Shown: one piece after another, positions 12,290 to 22,224 of the stretch
Numbering within the stretch: the stretch's first letter is position 1
Layout: every line of letters begins with the position of its first letter
Assembly: GCA_012845835.1 (NCBI GenBank)
Contig: JABAKD010000016.1
Location: forward strand, 881,343 to 945,342
Reading direction: 5' to 3'
DNA length: 64,000 nucleotides
Origin: Undaria pinnatifida
Lineage: Eukaryota; Sar; Phaeophyceae; Laminariales; Alariaceae
Made by a program: the position numbers and the translations under genes
Notes under the pieces: model-generated
Seen by the model: only the letters and a program-made list of their open reading frames with translations
Told to the model about the DNA's origin: nothing
Databases searched by the model: none

Positions 12290-13500
12290 GCGGCGTCCGC
12301 TTCATTCCTTCAAGACTCCAAATTGCTTCCTTCCATCGAAGCCTCCAAGTTTCTTCATTCCGTGCAAGCTTGAATTTGTCTCCCTTTCGTCGCGGAAGAC
12401 AGAATAATCCATGTAAATTTGGGGGAGTACGTGGAAGCTCATGGAAGCCAGTGGAAGGAGTTGCTAGCATGTCAACGTTGGTGGGACTAATTGGACGAAG
12501 TAAGTGGAGGTTGGAAGTGGGTGGAACAACATGGAAGCCCGTGGAAGGTCAAGGCTACGGTAGGGGGGTTACCCCTGTTTTCACTGGTGTGTTTGAGCCA
12601 CTCGCACGAGTGACTCTGTACCTCACGGATGAAAATGGTTTAGACTGTTGTTTTGGAGCAGCTTAGATTACCTTCTTTGCATTGCGGATCGATTTCGTCA
12701 ATACAAAACATGAAGAAAACGTAAGATCGCAAAATAACAAAGGGGTTACTCGCGCGAGTGACCCCTAGCCACTGAAATTCAAGGCCGAAAAAGGGACCCC
12801 CCTACCGTAGCCTGGGTCGGAAGTGAACGCAGCTCCTTGGAAGCTTCCCCGGAAGTGGTAATGGAAGTTTCCACGGGAGATTCCTGAGGGAGCTTCCTGA
12901 GGAAGCTTCCACAGAAACTTGAGGTTCAATAGAAAATGTACGCTTTCCATCGCTTCCACGGAATGCTCCATCGCTCAGGGCAGTTACTTACGCTGCATGT
13001 GGAAGCTTCCACGGAAGCGGAGCAAGCTCCTGGAAGTTTCCATGGAAGCGGAGCAAGCTCCAATGAATAAACGCGGCGATGGAAGCCTCAATGGAAGCTA
13101 CCATGGAAGTGTCCATGCACTTCCACGGAAGCGGTTTCCATGGGTGCTTCCATGGAAGCTGTGAAAGCTCCCAGACACAACCTGAAGGTTGTGCAAAGGT
13201 TGTGGAATTAAATTTCAATCGATAGAAGTTCACGGAAGCCAATGGACGTACATCGTTTGTTCCTTGGAAGCTTCCACTGGCCCTTCCATGGAAGCTTTCA
13301 CTAGTAAATTCCACAGAAGCTTCCAGCTTCCATGGAAGTGGAACTGTAGTTTTCCACTATTTCCATGAAAGCTTATATTACTTTCATGGAAGCTTCCACA
13401 ACTTTAACGGGCTTCTTTCCAAGCTTCCATGGAAGCGAGGGAAGCCTTTCCATGGAAGTGGTGGAAGCTTCCACGGAAGATTCCACAACCTTCCATAAAA
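12290..13500. repeat. Palindromic GGAAGCTTCC / TTCCATGGAAGC simple repeat
   Basis: Interspersed copies of TGGAAGCTTCCA and CCATGGAAGC fill the interval and are densest at 12830-13500. The words are self-complementary, so both strands look alike and long imperfect hairpins can form. A 262-bp terminal-inverted-repeat element interrupts the array at 12552-12813. Confidence 0.8.
12552..12813 (+). mobile_element. MITE-like element with 17-bp terminal inverted repeats
   Basis: The left end AGGCTACGGTAGGGGGGT is matched by the right end ACCCCCCTACCGTAGCCT in inverted orientation. Subterminal ACTCGCACGAGTGAC and ACTCGCGCGAGTGAC motifs are also palindromic. The element is non-coding and about 260 bp long. 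Related fragments occur at 39725-39930 and 41425-41706. No clear target-site duplication was found. Confidence 0.65.
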
Positions 13501-13560
13501 AAGCCAATGATGCACCAGGCCCGTAGTACAGGTAGTGCATGTTGATTATGTTTATCTTTT

Positions 13561-13599
13561 GTTGGTTATATAGCACTACCCACTGAAGCACGTAGTCAC
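13561..13599 (-). repeat. tRNA-like SINE head fragment
   Basis: On the - strand it reads GTGACTACGTGCTTCAGTGGG followed by TATATAACCAACA. This matches the tRNA-like sequences at 13783-13846 and 17468-17507. Only the 5' half with the A-box region is visible, with no B box. Confidence 0.5.
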
Positions 13600-13782
13600 A
13601 GGGAGTCTGCCAATTGACTCTCACCGACTTCGTAACAGGGATTGCCGGGGCTCTCTCCCCTCGCCACGCACTACCGTAGTACTCAGGGGCAAACTGTCAT
13701 AACCACTCACGTCTCCAGCGTGCACGCTTGAAAATACGTTACTTCCTTATTGTGCTTTTCCCGGAAAAAGCGGAAACATAAA

Positions 13783-13846
13783 GTCGGTGGGACTCGAACC
13801 TACGACATCCATTTTGTTGGTTATATAGAACTACCCACTGGCCCAC
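13783..13846 (-). repeat. tRNA-like SINE head, interrupted by a gypsy insertion
   Basis: The - strand carries a perfect B box (GGTTCGAGTCC, 13800-13790) and ends CACCGAC. Its 5' end is cut at the LTR boundary. The missing 5' nucleotides lie on the far side of the retroelement (17455-17467). Joined across the 5-bp target duplication, they give a continuous A-box segment. The anticodon arm is not tRNA-like, so a SINE head is more likely than a working tRNA gene. Confidence 0.55.
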
Positions 13847-14102
13847 CGTACCGCTGTGGTCGTATCATTGGGCATTTCACCGGTGGATATATTTTGTCAG
13901 GGAGTTCACCTGTCATTATTGACGTTTCTTGTGAGCTCTTGAGATCTTGAGATATAAACGGGAAGGTCCATTGCCGATGTCATGTCACTTCCCCGTGTGA
14001 TAACGAACGAACTATTGCATTGTAGACAAACGCACTCCAAGCCTACGCGGGGAAGCCCTCGGAGCTGATACCACCGGGCTCGCGGTCGCGCGAGTCGGTA
14101 CA
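13847..14102 (+). repeat. 5' LTR of the gypsy-type element
   Basis: It aligns along its length with 17187-17454, with several substitutions and a short indel (256 versus 268 bp). It ends in CGGTACA. The visible divergence shows the insertion is not recent. Confidence 0.85.
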
Positions 14103-14425
14103 ATTCAATTTAGTTGGGTGAGTTCTGCTTACTGCCGAAAACGTGACCAATTTGATTTTCGGAGGCCGGAAAGCGCTGTTTTGCGTGTTGGTGTGGGACA
14201 CCAGCGGAAATCAATGGAAGACCCTACAACAGCAAAAGGAGCACGAGCGCAGGGCGCTGACGGAGTCCATTCTGCAAGCTGGGGCAAGACGGAGTCCATT
14301 CTGCAAGCTGGGGCAACCCGAGAGGTGGAGGCCGAGCCGGCGGCCGGCTGAAGCCGAAAATCAAGGTGACGATGGGGGGAGATAGGCCGTCTGGGTAGGG
14401 TGGAGACGTTGTTACCTTCGAAGAT

Positions 14426-15262
14426 ATGCGTGAATTTCTTGTTGCCTACTCGGAATACGAGCAGCAGATGCATATCTCAAACCAAGATGGAGGAGAGCGG
14501 GTACTCGCGAGGAGGCGAGAGCTGGTACATTCGGCGACCCAAATGATGGTGGCTGATGAGTTCTACAATGGCAAGCTCTGGGTCGACCTCTCCGAGGAGG
14601 AGCTATTGAAAGGGCTCAAAAGGTTTTCTGGCGTTGATATGCAGGAGGCGAGTTATGAAGATTTTTGCCGCCATATATTTCTTGTGCTGAAAATGGATGC
14701 GAGCGTGCCGGTAGATAGCAGGGTGTTCATGCAAAAACGTGCCCTGCGGAAATACCTTGCTGACAGCGGACTCACAGAGGTGGTGAGGCCCGGCGGTCGG
14801 CAGTACACGCCCAAGTATGACAAGGTGCTGGTGGAGGTAATGGCGGCGGGAATCTAGCCACTCGAGTTCCGCCACAAGGTGGAACAAAATATGCGTTTTG
14901 ATCTCCTAACGCGTGACCCTGACGTGTTGTTCATCATAATTGCCAAGCAGCAACGGGATTAAGCCGTAATTGAGGCGAACGATGCTGTACGCCGGCCAGT
15001 AACAAAGCGGCGTGACGCTAGATCGGTGGCTGTTGAGGGGACCAAGCCGCAGGGAAGTACTGCTGACGGGCACGACTCACGCGAAAGTGCCAAGACTGCC
15101 GGTGTGAAAACAGAGCGGAACCGTCGGTATGACAACAACGAGTGCTTTGTGTGTGGCAAGCAAGGTCACAAGCAGCGGGACTGCCCCCAAAGCCAGCAGA
15201 GCAAGGCGGGGAAGGGCGTCCATGGCCAGACCTACGGCCAGACCCCTGTACAGCAGCAATAG
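14426..15262 (+). pseudogene. gag: gag of the gypsy-type element, with CCHC zinc knuckle
   Basis: A 143-codon frame (14426-14857) encodes a helical, capsid-like segment. After an in-frame stop, the same region continues with another stop near 14960 and then 15026-15262. The nucleocapsid part carries one zinc knuckle, C-x2-C-x4-H-x4-C, encoded at 15143-15184 and followed by Gln/Lys-rich sequence. Upstream, at about 14260-14315, a 26-bp segment is tandemly duplicated. The stops make this a broken gag. Assignment rests on the knuckle, the position after the 5' LTR and the protease that follows. Confidence 0.75.
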
Positions 15263-15364
15263 TCCCCGAGCGGTCCCGCTCAGCATACCCGGAGCAAGAC
15301 AACCAGGATAGCCCCTGCGACTGCCACCCCTCGAGCTAGTGCGTACAAGACCGCCTCAAAGGCG

Positions 15365-16252
15365 GTGGGTACGGAGACCGAACCTGCTGCGCCTGAACCG
15401 TCTAGGCGGAATGACGACGACTACGTGTACATTCGCGTGCCGCGGGAAAGGATGGCGCCAGTGGAATATGGGCTCACCGAGACGGTGCAGCACCAGGTGT
15501 CTCGGAGCGCTGGGCCACAGAATGCAGCGCCAGTTTTTCACTCCGTTCCGGTGCAGCTGCCGGCACCCACGTCGCAGCAGTCATGTGGTGACACCAGCAC
15601 CAATTCATACGCGCGTGTCTCGGTCTTACAGCCGGGTGGAAGTGGCGATACGAGCGTGGATACGGTGGAGACCGAACCGCACTTGGAGGCTCTGACGCAC
15701 CATGTTGCAGAGCGTCTCGCGGTTCCCGGTGTTTCCGGGGCTGCTGAGTCTAAGGTGCTGACGGATTCTGGTTCAGGCACTACAGCTATATCGGAGGAGC
15801 TGGTAGGGCCCCTGAATGGACAGCCGGGGATGACGCAAGCCGCGTTAGCGCAGGCGTTTCTTGGGCATGCGCGTGTGGTGACGTCATTGGGCCAGGAGTG
15901 TGATATTGAGACGCAATCGTGTTTGCTCCACTTAACGATCGAACCACCGTGTGGACCTGTCCGATTTACCATGCCGCTTATCGTGCTCCCTGGGGGGGGC
16001 GATGTGGTTATCATCGGGCACAAGACGCTGAGGGAGAAACTCGGCATCGACGTCATGGCGCAGCTCAAGACCTCTGTACTGAAGGCACAATGGCGTCAAG
16101 ATGGTGCTGGGATGGAGCTTACAGCTCGTGCTGTGGGCGAGCCCAACAATGGTGATGTGCTGCGAGCGGCGATGGATGTCAAAGCGTTCGTGCCGGGCGG
16201 TGACGCGCCAGGCGGCGTGAACGATGAAGTCGCGCTGACGCTGCTGTCTTAA
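15365..16252 (+). CDS. Retropepsin-type protease segment of the gypsy-type element
   Basis: This is a 295-residue open frame. The first ~120 residues are a Pro/Ser/Thr-rich linker. The protease core then shows L-T-D-S-G-S-G-T-T-A-I-S, the catalytic D-S/T-G motif in its usual hydrophobic context. About 75 residues on comes G-D-V-V-I-I-G-H, the second hydrophobic-hydrophobic-Gly signature of retroviral-type aspartic proteases. Unlike gag, this frame is intact. It stops at 16250-16252, and the sequence continues into the pol linker. Proteolysis of the polyprotein is the family role; activity of this copy is unknown. Confidence 0.7.
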   Translation: MGTETEPAAPEPSRRNDDDYVYIRVPRERMAPVEYGLTETVQHQVSRSAGPQNAAPVFHSVPVQLPAPTSQQSCGDTSTNSYARVSVLQPGGSGDTSVDTVETEPHLEALTHHVAERLAVPGVSGAAESKVLTDSGSGTTAISEELVGPLNGQPGMTQAALAQAFLGHARVVTSLGQECDIETQSCLLHLTIEPPCGPVRFTMPLIVLPGGGDVVIIGHKTLREKLGIDVMAQLKTSVLKAQWRQDGAGMELTARAVGEPNNGDVLRAAMDVKAFVPGGDAPGGVNDEVALTLLS

Positions 16253-16780
16253 CGACCCATGATATTCCAGAATTCCGAGGTGGAGATGCGGGATCGTGTG
16301 GGCGTGTTGGAGACGGCTGTCGATAACGCTGTTGACAATAGCTCCCCGCCGGAATGTGCCAAGATGCTGCGATATATCGTTTTCGCACGCACTTGACGTG
16401 TTATGTCGGGCGTTGTCGGGTGACCCACATGCACGCAAGAAGCCTGGGGCGGTCCGTTTATATTCAGGGGGAAGGGTGGTGCGGGCGAAGCCCCCGCCTG
16501 AACGTAATCGCCTGTGGTGGAGTGCGGCAGAGTTGTGCCCCGACTGCGGCTCGGTAGTGACGACGAGTTTGTCGTCAAGGTGGCCTGGGAGGGGCCGGAG
16601 GAGGCGGAGAGCACCTGGGAGCCGGTGTCGCGCGTGTTCAATGGCGCGACGGCCGTGCTGCGAAAAGAGCTCAAGGCGCTGCGGCTCAAGATGGATCAGA
16701 ATCGGGGACACGTACAGGGGTTTGGGCTGCGTTTTGATCATATTGTGGTTCGGGGGGGATCCCGAATTTTGAACTGCTGA
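16253..16780 (+). pseudogene. pol linker fused to chromodomain remnant; RT/RNase H/integrase core lost
   Basis: The segment up to about 16500 resembles the linker that precedes reverse transcriptase in this lineage, with a G-D-P-x-A-R segment and V-R-A-K-P. From 16541, in another frame, comes a chromodomain-like stretch: EFVVKVAWEGPEEAESTWEP and a C-terminal helix. Such chromodomains normally sit at the integrase C-terminus. All of the RT, RNase H and integrase core that should lie between is missing, so a deletion joined the two ends near 16500-16540. Confidence 0.65.
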
Positions 16781-17186
16781 TTTTCGGTTTGGTCGAAATG
16801 TTGAATTTCGAGTTTTTTTCTGACTTGGAATTTCTGCGCCGGGCGCTGATAGCACCTGACGCAGCCAGAGCTGGCGGTTCATCGCCGAGGCTGTATGTGG
16901 ACAGACCATGTCCATGGTTGATGCTTCTGTTTTACAGGGGTGGCTTTTGCGCTGGAATACACATTTCTTATGTAGTCTGGGTTTCGGCAAGTTGCATGCG
17001 CAATTGGAGGTGTGACGCGTGGTGCGTGGTTTGCTTGAAGATGACAACCGCTGTTCACGGTCAGTAAACGTGGTATAACTTAGGTCGTGGTGAAACTGAC
17101 CGGGATGTGTTGGACTTGACCATTGCCCAACGTACGGTCTGAGCCAACTTGTGGTTAGTAGCCCGAGAGGGGTTTTTGGAGGGTGC
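16781..17186. other. 3' untranslated part of the gypsy-type element
   Basis: Non-coding sequence between the chromodomain remnant and the 3' LTR. A purine-rich tract, GAGAGGGGTTTTTGGAGGG at 17165-17183, sits immediately upstream of the LTR and is the likely polypurine tract. Confidence 0.6.
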
Positions 17187-17454
17187 TGTACCGCTGTGGT
17201 CGTATCATTGGGCATTTTACCTTACATACAAGCAGAATGGTTGGGTACATTTTGTCAGGGAGTTCAGTTGTCATTATTAGCGTTGCTCACCTTGAGATCT
17301 TGACATACGAACGGAAGGTCCATGGCCGATGTCATGTCAGTTCCCCGTGTGATAACGAACGAACTATTGCAATGTGGACACACGCATTCCGAGCCTACGA
17401 GGGGAAGTCCTCGGAGCTAATACCACCTGGCCCGCGGTCGCGTGAGTCGGTACA
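17187..17454 (+). repeat. 3' LTR of the gypsy-type element
   Basis: Starts TGTACCG, ends CGGTACA, and matches 13847-14102 along its length. It is preceded by the purine-rich tract and followed by the duplicated CCCAC. Confidence 0.85.
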
Positions 17455-17467
17455 CCCACGTAGTCAC

Positions 17468-17507
17468 GTGACTACGTAGCTCAGTGGGCAATTCTATATA
17501 ACCAACA
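17468..17507 (+). repeat. tRNA-like SINE head, + orientation, inverted partner
   Basis: GTGACTACGTAGCTCAGTGGG contains a perfect A box (TAGCTCAGTGG) and is followed by TATATAACCAACA. It abuts the 5' end of the - strand tRNA-like copy that the gypsy element interrupted. The two heads form a GTAGTCAC/GTGACTAC palindrome at 17460-17475. Confidence 0.5.
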
Positions 17508-17779
17508 GTGCAGACACTCAATATTCTGGTTGTCATTTTGCACCTGGCGTGTCGGAGGAGTACGTTGCTGGTATCACACACTGCACAGCTTTGCTCGTTT
17601 CTAGCTTCGTGAATTGTTTCGTCACGAGACTCTTTAGCGTGTCTCATCTTGCGGCGGCAAGCTGCTTTTAAAATTTCCGCGCGATAACAGCGAGCGGACA
17701 ACTTACAAAGCAAGGTTCATACACAAGAAAAAATGAAATATTCAGAATCTTCCCATCACGGTTTTTTCGCGTGTTTCTA

Positions 17780-18110
17780 CAGCTTAACGTGGTGACTGGT
17801 TACCGTGAAAAGGCTACCGCGGTGCTACCGTGGCTTGATCAGACCGTGAAAGAAGAATCATCGTAAGTATACCGTAGTTGCTGAATAATGTATATAGTAA
17901 CTGTACCAAGAAAACGGTGGTGGCCTATTACCGCGGAAGACGTATAACAGTGCAAATACCGCGGTTGAAACCGTAGCGACCGATGACCGGGGAAGCGTAC
18001 GCGTGCAATTACCGTGGTTTTGGATTACCGCACGAAAAACCGTGGGGGAGTATCACCACGGAAGCGTAACCAACGTGATTTTGCCACGATCGCGCGTAAC
18101 CGTGCCGTGG
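17780..18110. repeat. CCGTGG/CCGCGG degenerate simple repeat
   Basis: Words of the type TTACCGTGG, ACCGCGG and ACCGTAG recur every 10-30 bp on both strands. No coding potential is seen. Confidence 0.6.
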
Positions 18111-20000
18111 CCTATGTTGTTTGATATATTTTGTTTTTGCCGAGGACACCACCCTGAAAAAAACACTCCACTCCAATGAACAAAAAAATATTACAAATAC
18201 TACATACGAATACGTACCTACAGGTCCTGGTGCAATGCATCGGAGAGTTGAATACATACAAAACCTGGCATGATATTACGCGATGGCAAACTATTCTGTC
18301 AAGTTTCCGCGTCGGAATGTAGTTTACTTGAAGTCCCGTGGGTGTCGCTAATCGATAATAAGGAGGGGGGGGGGGGGGATTCTGATGAAAAAAACAAAAC
18401 AAAAAGACACGAGTAACGCGGCAAGTAACACCCACCAGCCCAAACGAGAGAATATTGCCTAAGAAGCTAAGGGCCCATAGTGCGTCGGGGCTGGACGGTC
18501 CCTTATCTATACCGACGCTCCGCGATATCTTTCCTCTTCTTAAGAGCACATTATTTATTGTTCGTTTTCTACGACCACTCTGTGTGATACCGGTAGGTTT
18601 CGAGAGGAAGAAGACACGGTGGTGGACCAGCCCCTTTCAGTGTTGTTCCATTTAGAAATGCGGCGTAATAGGAATGTCACACGTTTGTCGATGGTGCGCG
18701 CGCTACAGTGGTCACCTTCGCGTGCCGCTAGGATGTACAGGTAGGCATGGGTGACGTGGTGGACGTGGAGCAACAAAACAGGGCCTCACGACGATGTGCC
18801 TTGATGAACGAGCATTTATGTAGGCCCAGGAAGTCCATTTCTGGGGTTTTTAATAATATATGGCTTTTTCGGCGCAGGGACGTACAGAAACCTATCCCCT
18901 CCCCGCAGGCGACGATCACAACTTTCGGCCTAGCAGGGGCTCCGGTGACAGGAACTGCTTGAGACTTTCAGGGCGGGTGTAATCCATCACGCCAGTGGTG
19001 CCTACCGGGTTTTGTAGCCTGCGAACGTTTGTCCACGAGCATTTGACACCTCCAAAACCGTCGACGGAAAGTGCTGAAGGGTGCTGCTCCTGCGCGTCTC
19101 CTGTGTGCCGTGGAGGCCGCGCACCGAAGTCGTTTGGCTCTCACCAGGGCAGGTGTCGGTTGTACTGAGTGGGCATGGTCATAAGCTTTTCATAGCTACT
19201 TGTGCACACACAGTTCGTTACCTGTGACAAGAGAAACTCGGTATACAGTTCGACCCAGCATATCAGTCTTTTTTACGTATTTTGGATGCCTCGTGCACCG
19301 TCTGCTCGCCGAGGAGGATGATGCGGACTAACCAAGCATGGAAAGCCCAATCCAGACGGAGGTCTTGCACTCTGCTTTGCTTGCGGACGCGCCGGCGCCC
19401 GGAATGGGTCGAGTACTGGCTGGAGGCACGTCGGAAGCGGTCCTTTCTGGTCGGCACTGGAGCAATGGTCAGCTAGCATTGGAGCCGCATGGGTGCACGC
19501 TCGCGACCTCACCACGGAGCCGATGGTCGATGGAGAGTGCTTGTGCTCTCGATCGGACTGCGTTGTGTTGATGTACAGGAGGTTCAGCAGGCAGCAGCAG
19601 AAGGCGGAGAAGGGGTCCTTGGAAACCATGGCTACGGGTCAATCCTCCCCTCTTGGTCGCTACCCCTCGACGAGCTTTCAGGTGTGTTGAAAGCCCTCAC
19701 GATTCAGTTGACGTAGCAGCTGACAGGCAGAGGTCGGTACCAAAACACAAGTCACAATATATAGCAGTGTACAGCAGTAGTTGTTTATATTTTTTTATAC
19801 ACTAAAGTCGAGTTATTAAGAGGTGGTTGGTGCGTGGGTTGTTGACCAAGCGCTCGCGTGCACCATTGGCACTAAATTGTATACGACACATATCACATTG
19901 GATGTAAAACACGTTGGGGATGGACTGCTGTGCTGTTGTGATTGAACATGTGGATTAATGGCACAAGGTGGTGGGTGGTGGTACTGCTGTTCGACATGAC
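18111..20000. other. No confident gene; unassigned open frames
   Basis: A G run lies at 18364-18378. A GC-rich patch at 19280-19720 contains overlapping frames of 60-118 codons on both strands. No domain is recognised and no frame clearly dominates. Confidence 0.3.
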
Positions 20001-20030
20001 CAAGATGACTATTATCTGAAAAATAATTTA

Positions 20031-20062
20031 ATTTTAGTGTGTGTGTGCGTGTGTGTGTTCTT
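20031..20062. repeat. GT dinucleotide microsatellite
   Basis: A short, once-interrupted GTGTGTGTG run. Confidence 0.8.
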
Positions 20063-20315
20063 CACATTAAACTGATATTTCCACCCATCTGATGCACCTC
20101 CCGCACAACCAGTGCCCGTGCCAATGCCTCCTCCTAGAGAGACGAGTCCGTGGTCACAAACTACAAACAGCAAAAAAACAGAGATGCATATCGCAAATAC
20201 AGGTGATTTAGTCATGCATGCAATGCCGACCACACCGAGTGCGGGTGCGGAATGTATATCACCAGGCAACATGCAAGGAAGAAAGGAAACCAGTATCACT
20301 GGTATAGCATACTCG

Positions 20316-20470
20316 TAGAAAGAAAGAAAGAGAAAAGACATAACAAGAAGGTTAAACAAATGGAAACAAAACAAAACGGAAAAGGAACAGTAGAGAACAA
20401 AAAGGGAAAGGGAAAAGGAAAAGGAAAGCAATAAAAAAACAGAAAAGGAAAAGGGACCCGCGAGGAGGTA
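20316..20470. repeat. Polypurine tract
   Basis: About 150 bp of almost pure purine on the + strand, built from GAAAG, GGAAAAGG and AAAGGG words. Such strand-asymmetric tracts can form triplex DNA. It lies just upstream of the methyltransferase-like gene. Confidence 0.6.
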
Positions 20471-20594
20471 GAGATACCAAGGGAGACCAAACAGTGAGTC
20501 AACAAGATGGCATGGACACCGAAGTTACGACCAGCAAACGAAAATTGTACAACGAAAAGACAACGCATGACACTCACTGCTGCAACGCCCGCGC

Positions 20595-21442
20595 ATGCGT
20601 TGGGTTTGGTCGCGCCAGGTGCAAGCTCTTTTGGAGCACGTGGAGGTAAATGGAGAGATTCTTGATATCTGCGGCGCGACCCAAGACGCTGTCAACATGG
20701 TACTTGCAGCTAACGGGCTTCGCATCTCCACTAACGACCTGAATCGATGGTGAGGAATGTGCGACACATGCTATGGTAGAGACGCCCCGTTTTTGTTCTA
20801 CGACACCTCCCATGATGACTTCTGTTTCGTCTGAGAAATGAGCCAAACTATGTGTCGTACACGCGGTATGCCGACGAGGTAAAAACTTCGAAGGAAATGT
20901 TCCGACCCATCGTATCATATCAGTGTCAGAAACAATCTGTATAGTGAGCATGATTCGCTCAGCAGCGGCACGGCTGCCCAGTGCGACAATTCTTGCTTTC
21001 GTGCATTTATGTAAACGATTTCTTCTCCTCCCGAAATGGGCGCGTGTGCCTCTCCTCCAGTTTACAGGCGGACACACACTACGACGCATCCTCGGAGCAG
21101 TGCGTCAAGGCCTTCACCCAGGAAGCGCGCTGCATAGACTGGATTGTTACGAGCCCCCCCTACAAGAACGCCTTCACAATATTGGGGCAGGCTTTGCGTA
21201 TTGCACGAGTAGGGGTAGCCTTCGAGCTGAGACTCTCATTTCTCGAACCCTCGAAAGCGCGCGGGCCCTGGTTCAAGGAAAACCCCCCGAGTGTCATTGT
21301 ATACCTCCCCAGGGCAACGTACCGCGGGAGAGTATCCAACTCTCCGGAGGCGTGGTTTGTTTGGCGCCGCCAGAGTGTTGAGACATCTGTTGGTCAGCGT
21401 ATTTTCTTTGCCATTTGGGCTCGTCCTACGTTTCGCTGGTAA
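20595..21442 (+). CDS. Amino-methyltransferase-like protein, two exons (20595-20749, 21061-21442)
   Basis: Exon 1 begins at an ATG. The intron 20750-21060 has GTGAGG at the donor and CTCCTCCAG at the acceptor. The splice gives one 178-residue frame ending at TAA 21440-21442. Residues 22-33 (ILDICGATQDAV) resemble the glycine-containing SAM-binding motif I. Residues 45-50 (STNDLN) resemble the acidic segment after the next strand. Residues 79-86 (WIVTSPPY) are the (D/N/S)-P-P-Y catalytic motif of N6-adenine/N4-cytosine methyltransferases, and a conserved-looking PEAWFVW follows near residue 150. Order motif I then IV fits the alpha or gamma class. There is no target-recognition domain, so it is compact or truncated. 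It could be a stand-alone DNA/RNA methylase or a relic of the methylase domain carried by DIRS-type retroelements. No partner genes are adjacent. Confidence 0.6.
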
Positions 21443-22224
21443 TTGTGTTGGTTTAGCTTCGGATGGTGTGGTTGGTGTGGGTTAGAATGCGCGTAATAGT
21501 CGATGTCCTGTCCTGCTGTTAACGGGTTGGACGCTATGAAAGGGTTAAGGGTTAATTTTATATTTTTTTCAGTTTCGCCCATGAAGGAGCCGAATATCAA
21601 TTAATGTACCAGGGGATGCGTCTAACAGATACACGGAAACGTTCAAAAATACAATGCGGCACGTTATGATTGCCACGGGCACACTGTCGCCTGTTCTCTT
21701 CACCTGCATCATCGTGTTGTAGAAAAAATTCTCTTGCGATGATGGCTATATTAGACATCTGTCCCGTTAGCCGTCGCAAACCCGTCCCGAGTCGCACAGT
21801 GCGATTCTTCACAAAACAAACACGCACCGCAGCGCACCGCACAGTCACGTTAACCCCCCCCCCCCCCCCCCCCTCCCAAAAAATAAAGCACGCACCGAAG
21901 TGCACGCCGAAAAGCCTTGCAAAAATAATCGACAGTGTCCGACAACAGAAACACTCGCGTATATGCAACCACTAAAAAAGCCTCCATCCGCACCGTTAGG
22001 CGCGAAGACCCGCGTAATTAAAGCAAAGCGCTACAGCAGTCGTCGATGACACATGGAGTCCCATGCGAGGTAAAATTGGTTGTACTGTAACTTTAAAATA
22101 CACCAACACGTAACATACTGAAGAAGACACCAACTCCTATATCGGACGCTTGCTTGATAAATACCGAGAGTTGCAGAAACAAGATCATACGCCGAACTGT
22201 AGCCCCCTTCGACTCCTTTCCACA
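21443..22224. other. No recognisable gene; poly-C tract at 21854-21873
   Basis: About 780 bp with no recognised coding feature. An uninterrupted 20-base C run is present on the + strand, followed by TCCC. Confidence 0.4.

Larger units (their letters stand above)
13842..17459 (+). mobile_element. Ty3/gypsy-type element, internally deleted, with 5-bp target duplication
   Basis: LTRs at 13847-14102 and 17187-17454 flank gag, protease, a chromodomain remnant and a purine-rich tract (17165-17183). The 3' LTR starts TGTACCG and ends CGGTACA, a 7-bp inverted terminus; the 5' LTR has one change in the first base. CCCAC is duplicated at 13842-13846 and 17455-17459. Reverse transcriptase, RNase H and the integrase core are absent, so the copy is non-autonomous. 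No convincing primer-binding site follows the 5' LTR. Confidence 0.85.

Noticed and set aside
13783-13846. Functional tRNA gene
   Set aside because: The anticodon arm does not form a 5-bp stem with a 7-base loop, and near-copies lie close by. A tRNA-derived repeat fits better.
18455-18655. LINE reverse-transcriptase remnant (an S-G-L-D-G-P reading)
   Set aside because: Only one short motif-like match, with no other RT motifs before or after it.
20574-21089. 171-codon - strand frame overlapping the methyltransferase-like exons
   Set aside because: It is antisense to a motif-bearing spliced frame and has no recognised domain; taken as a shadow.
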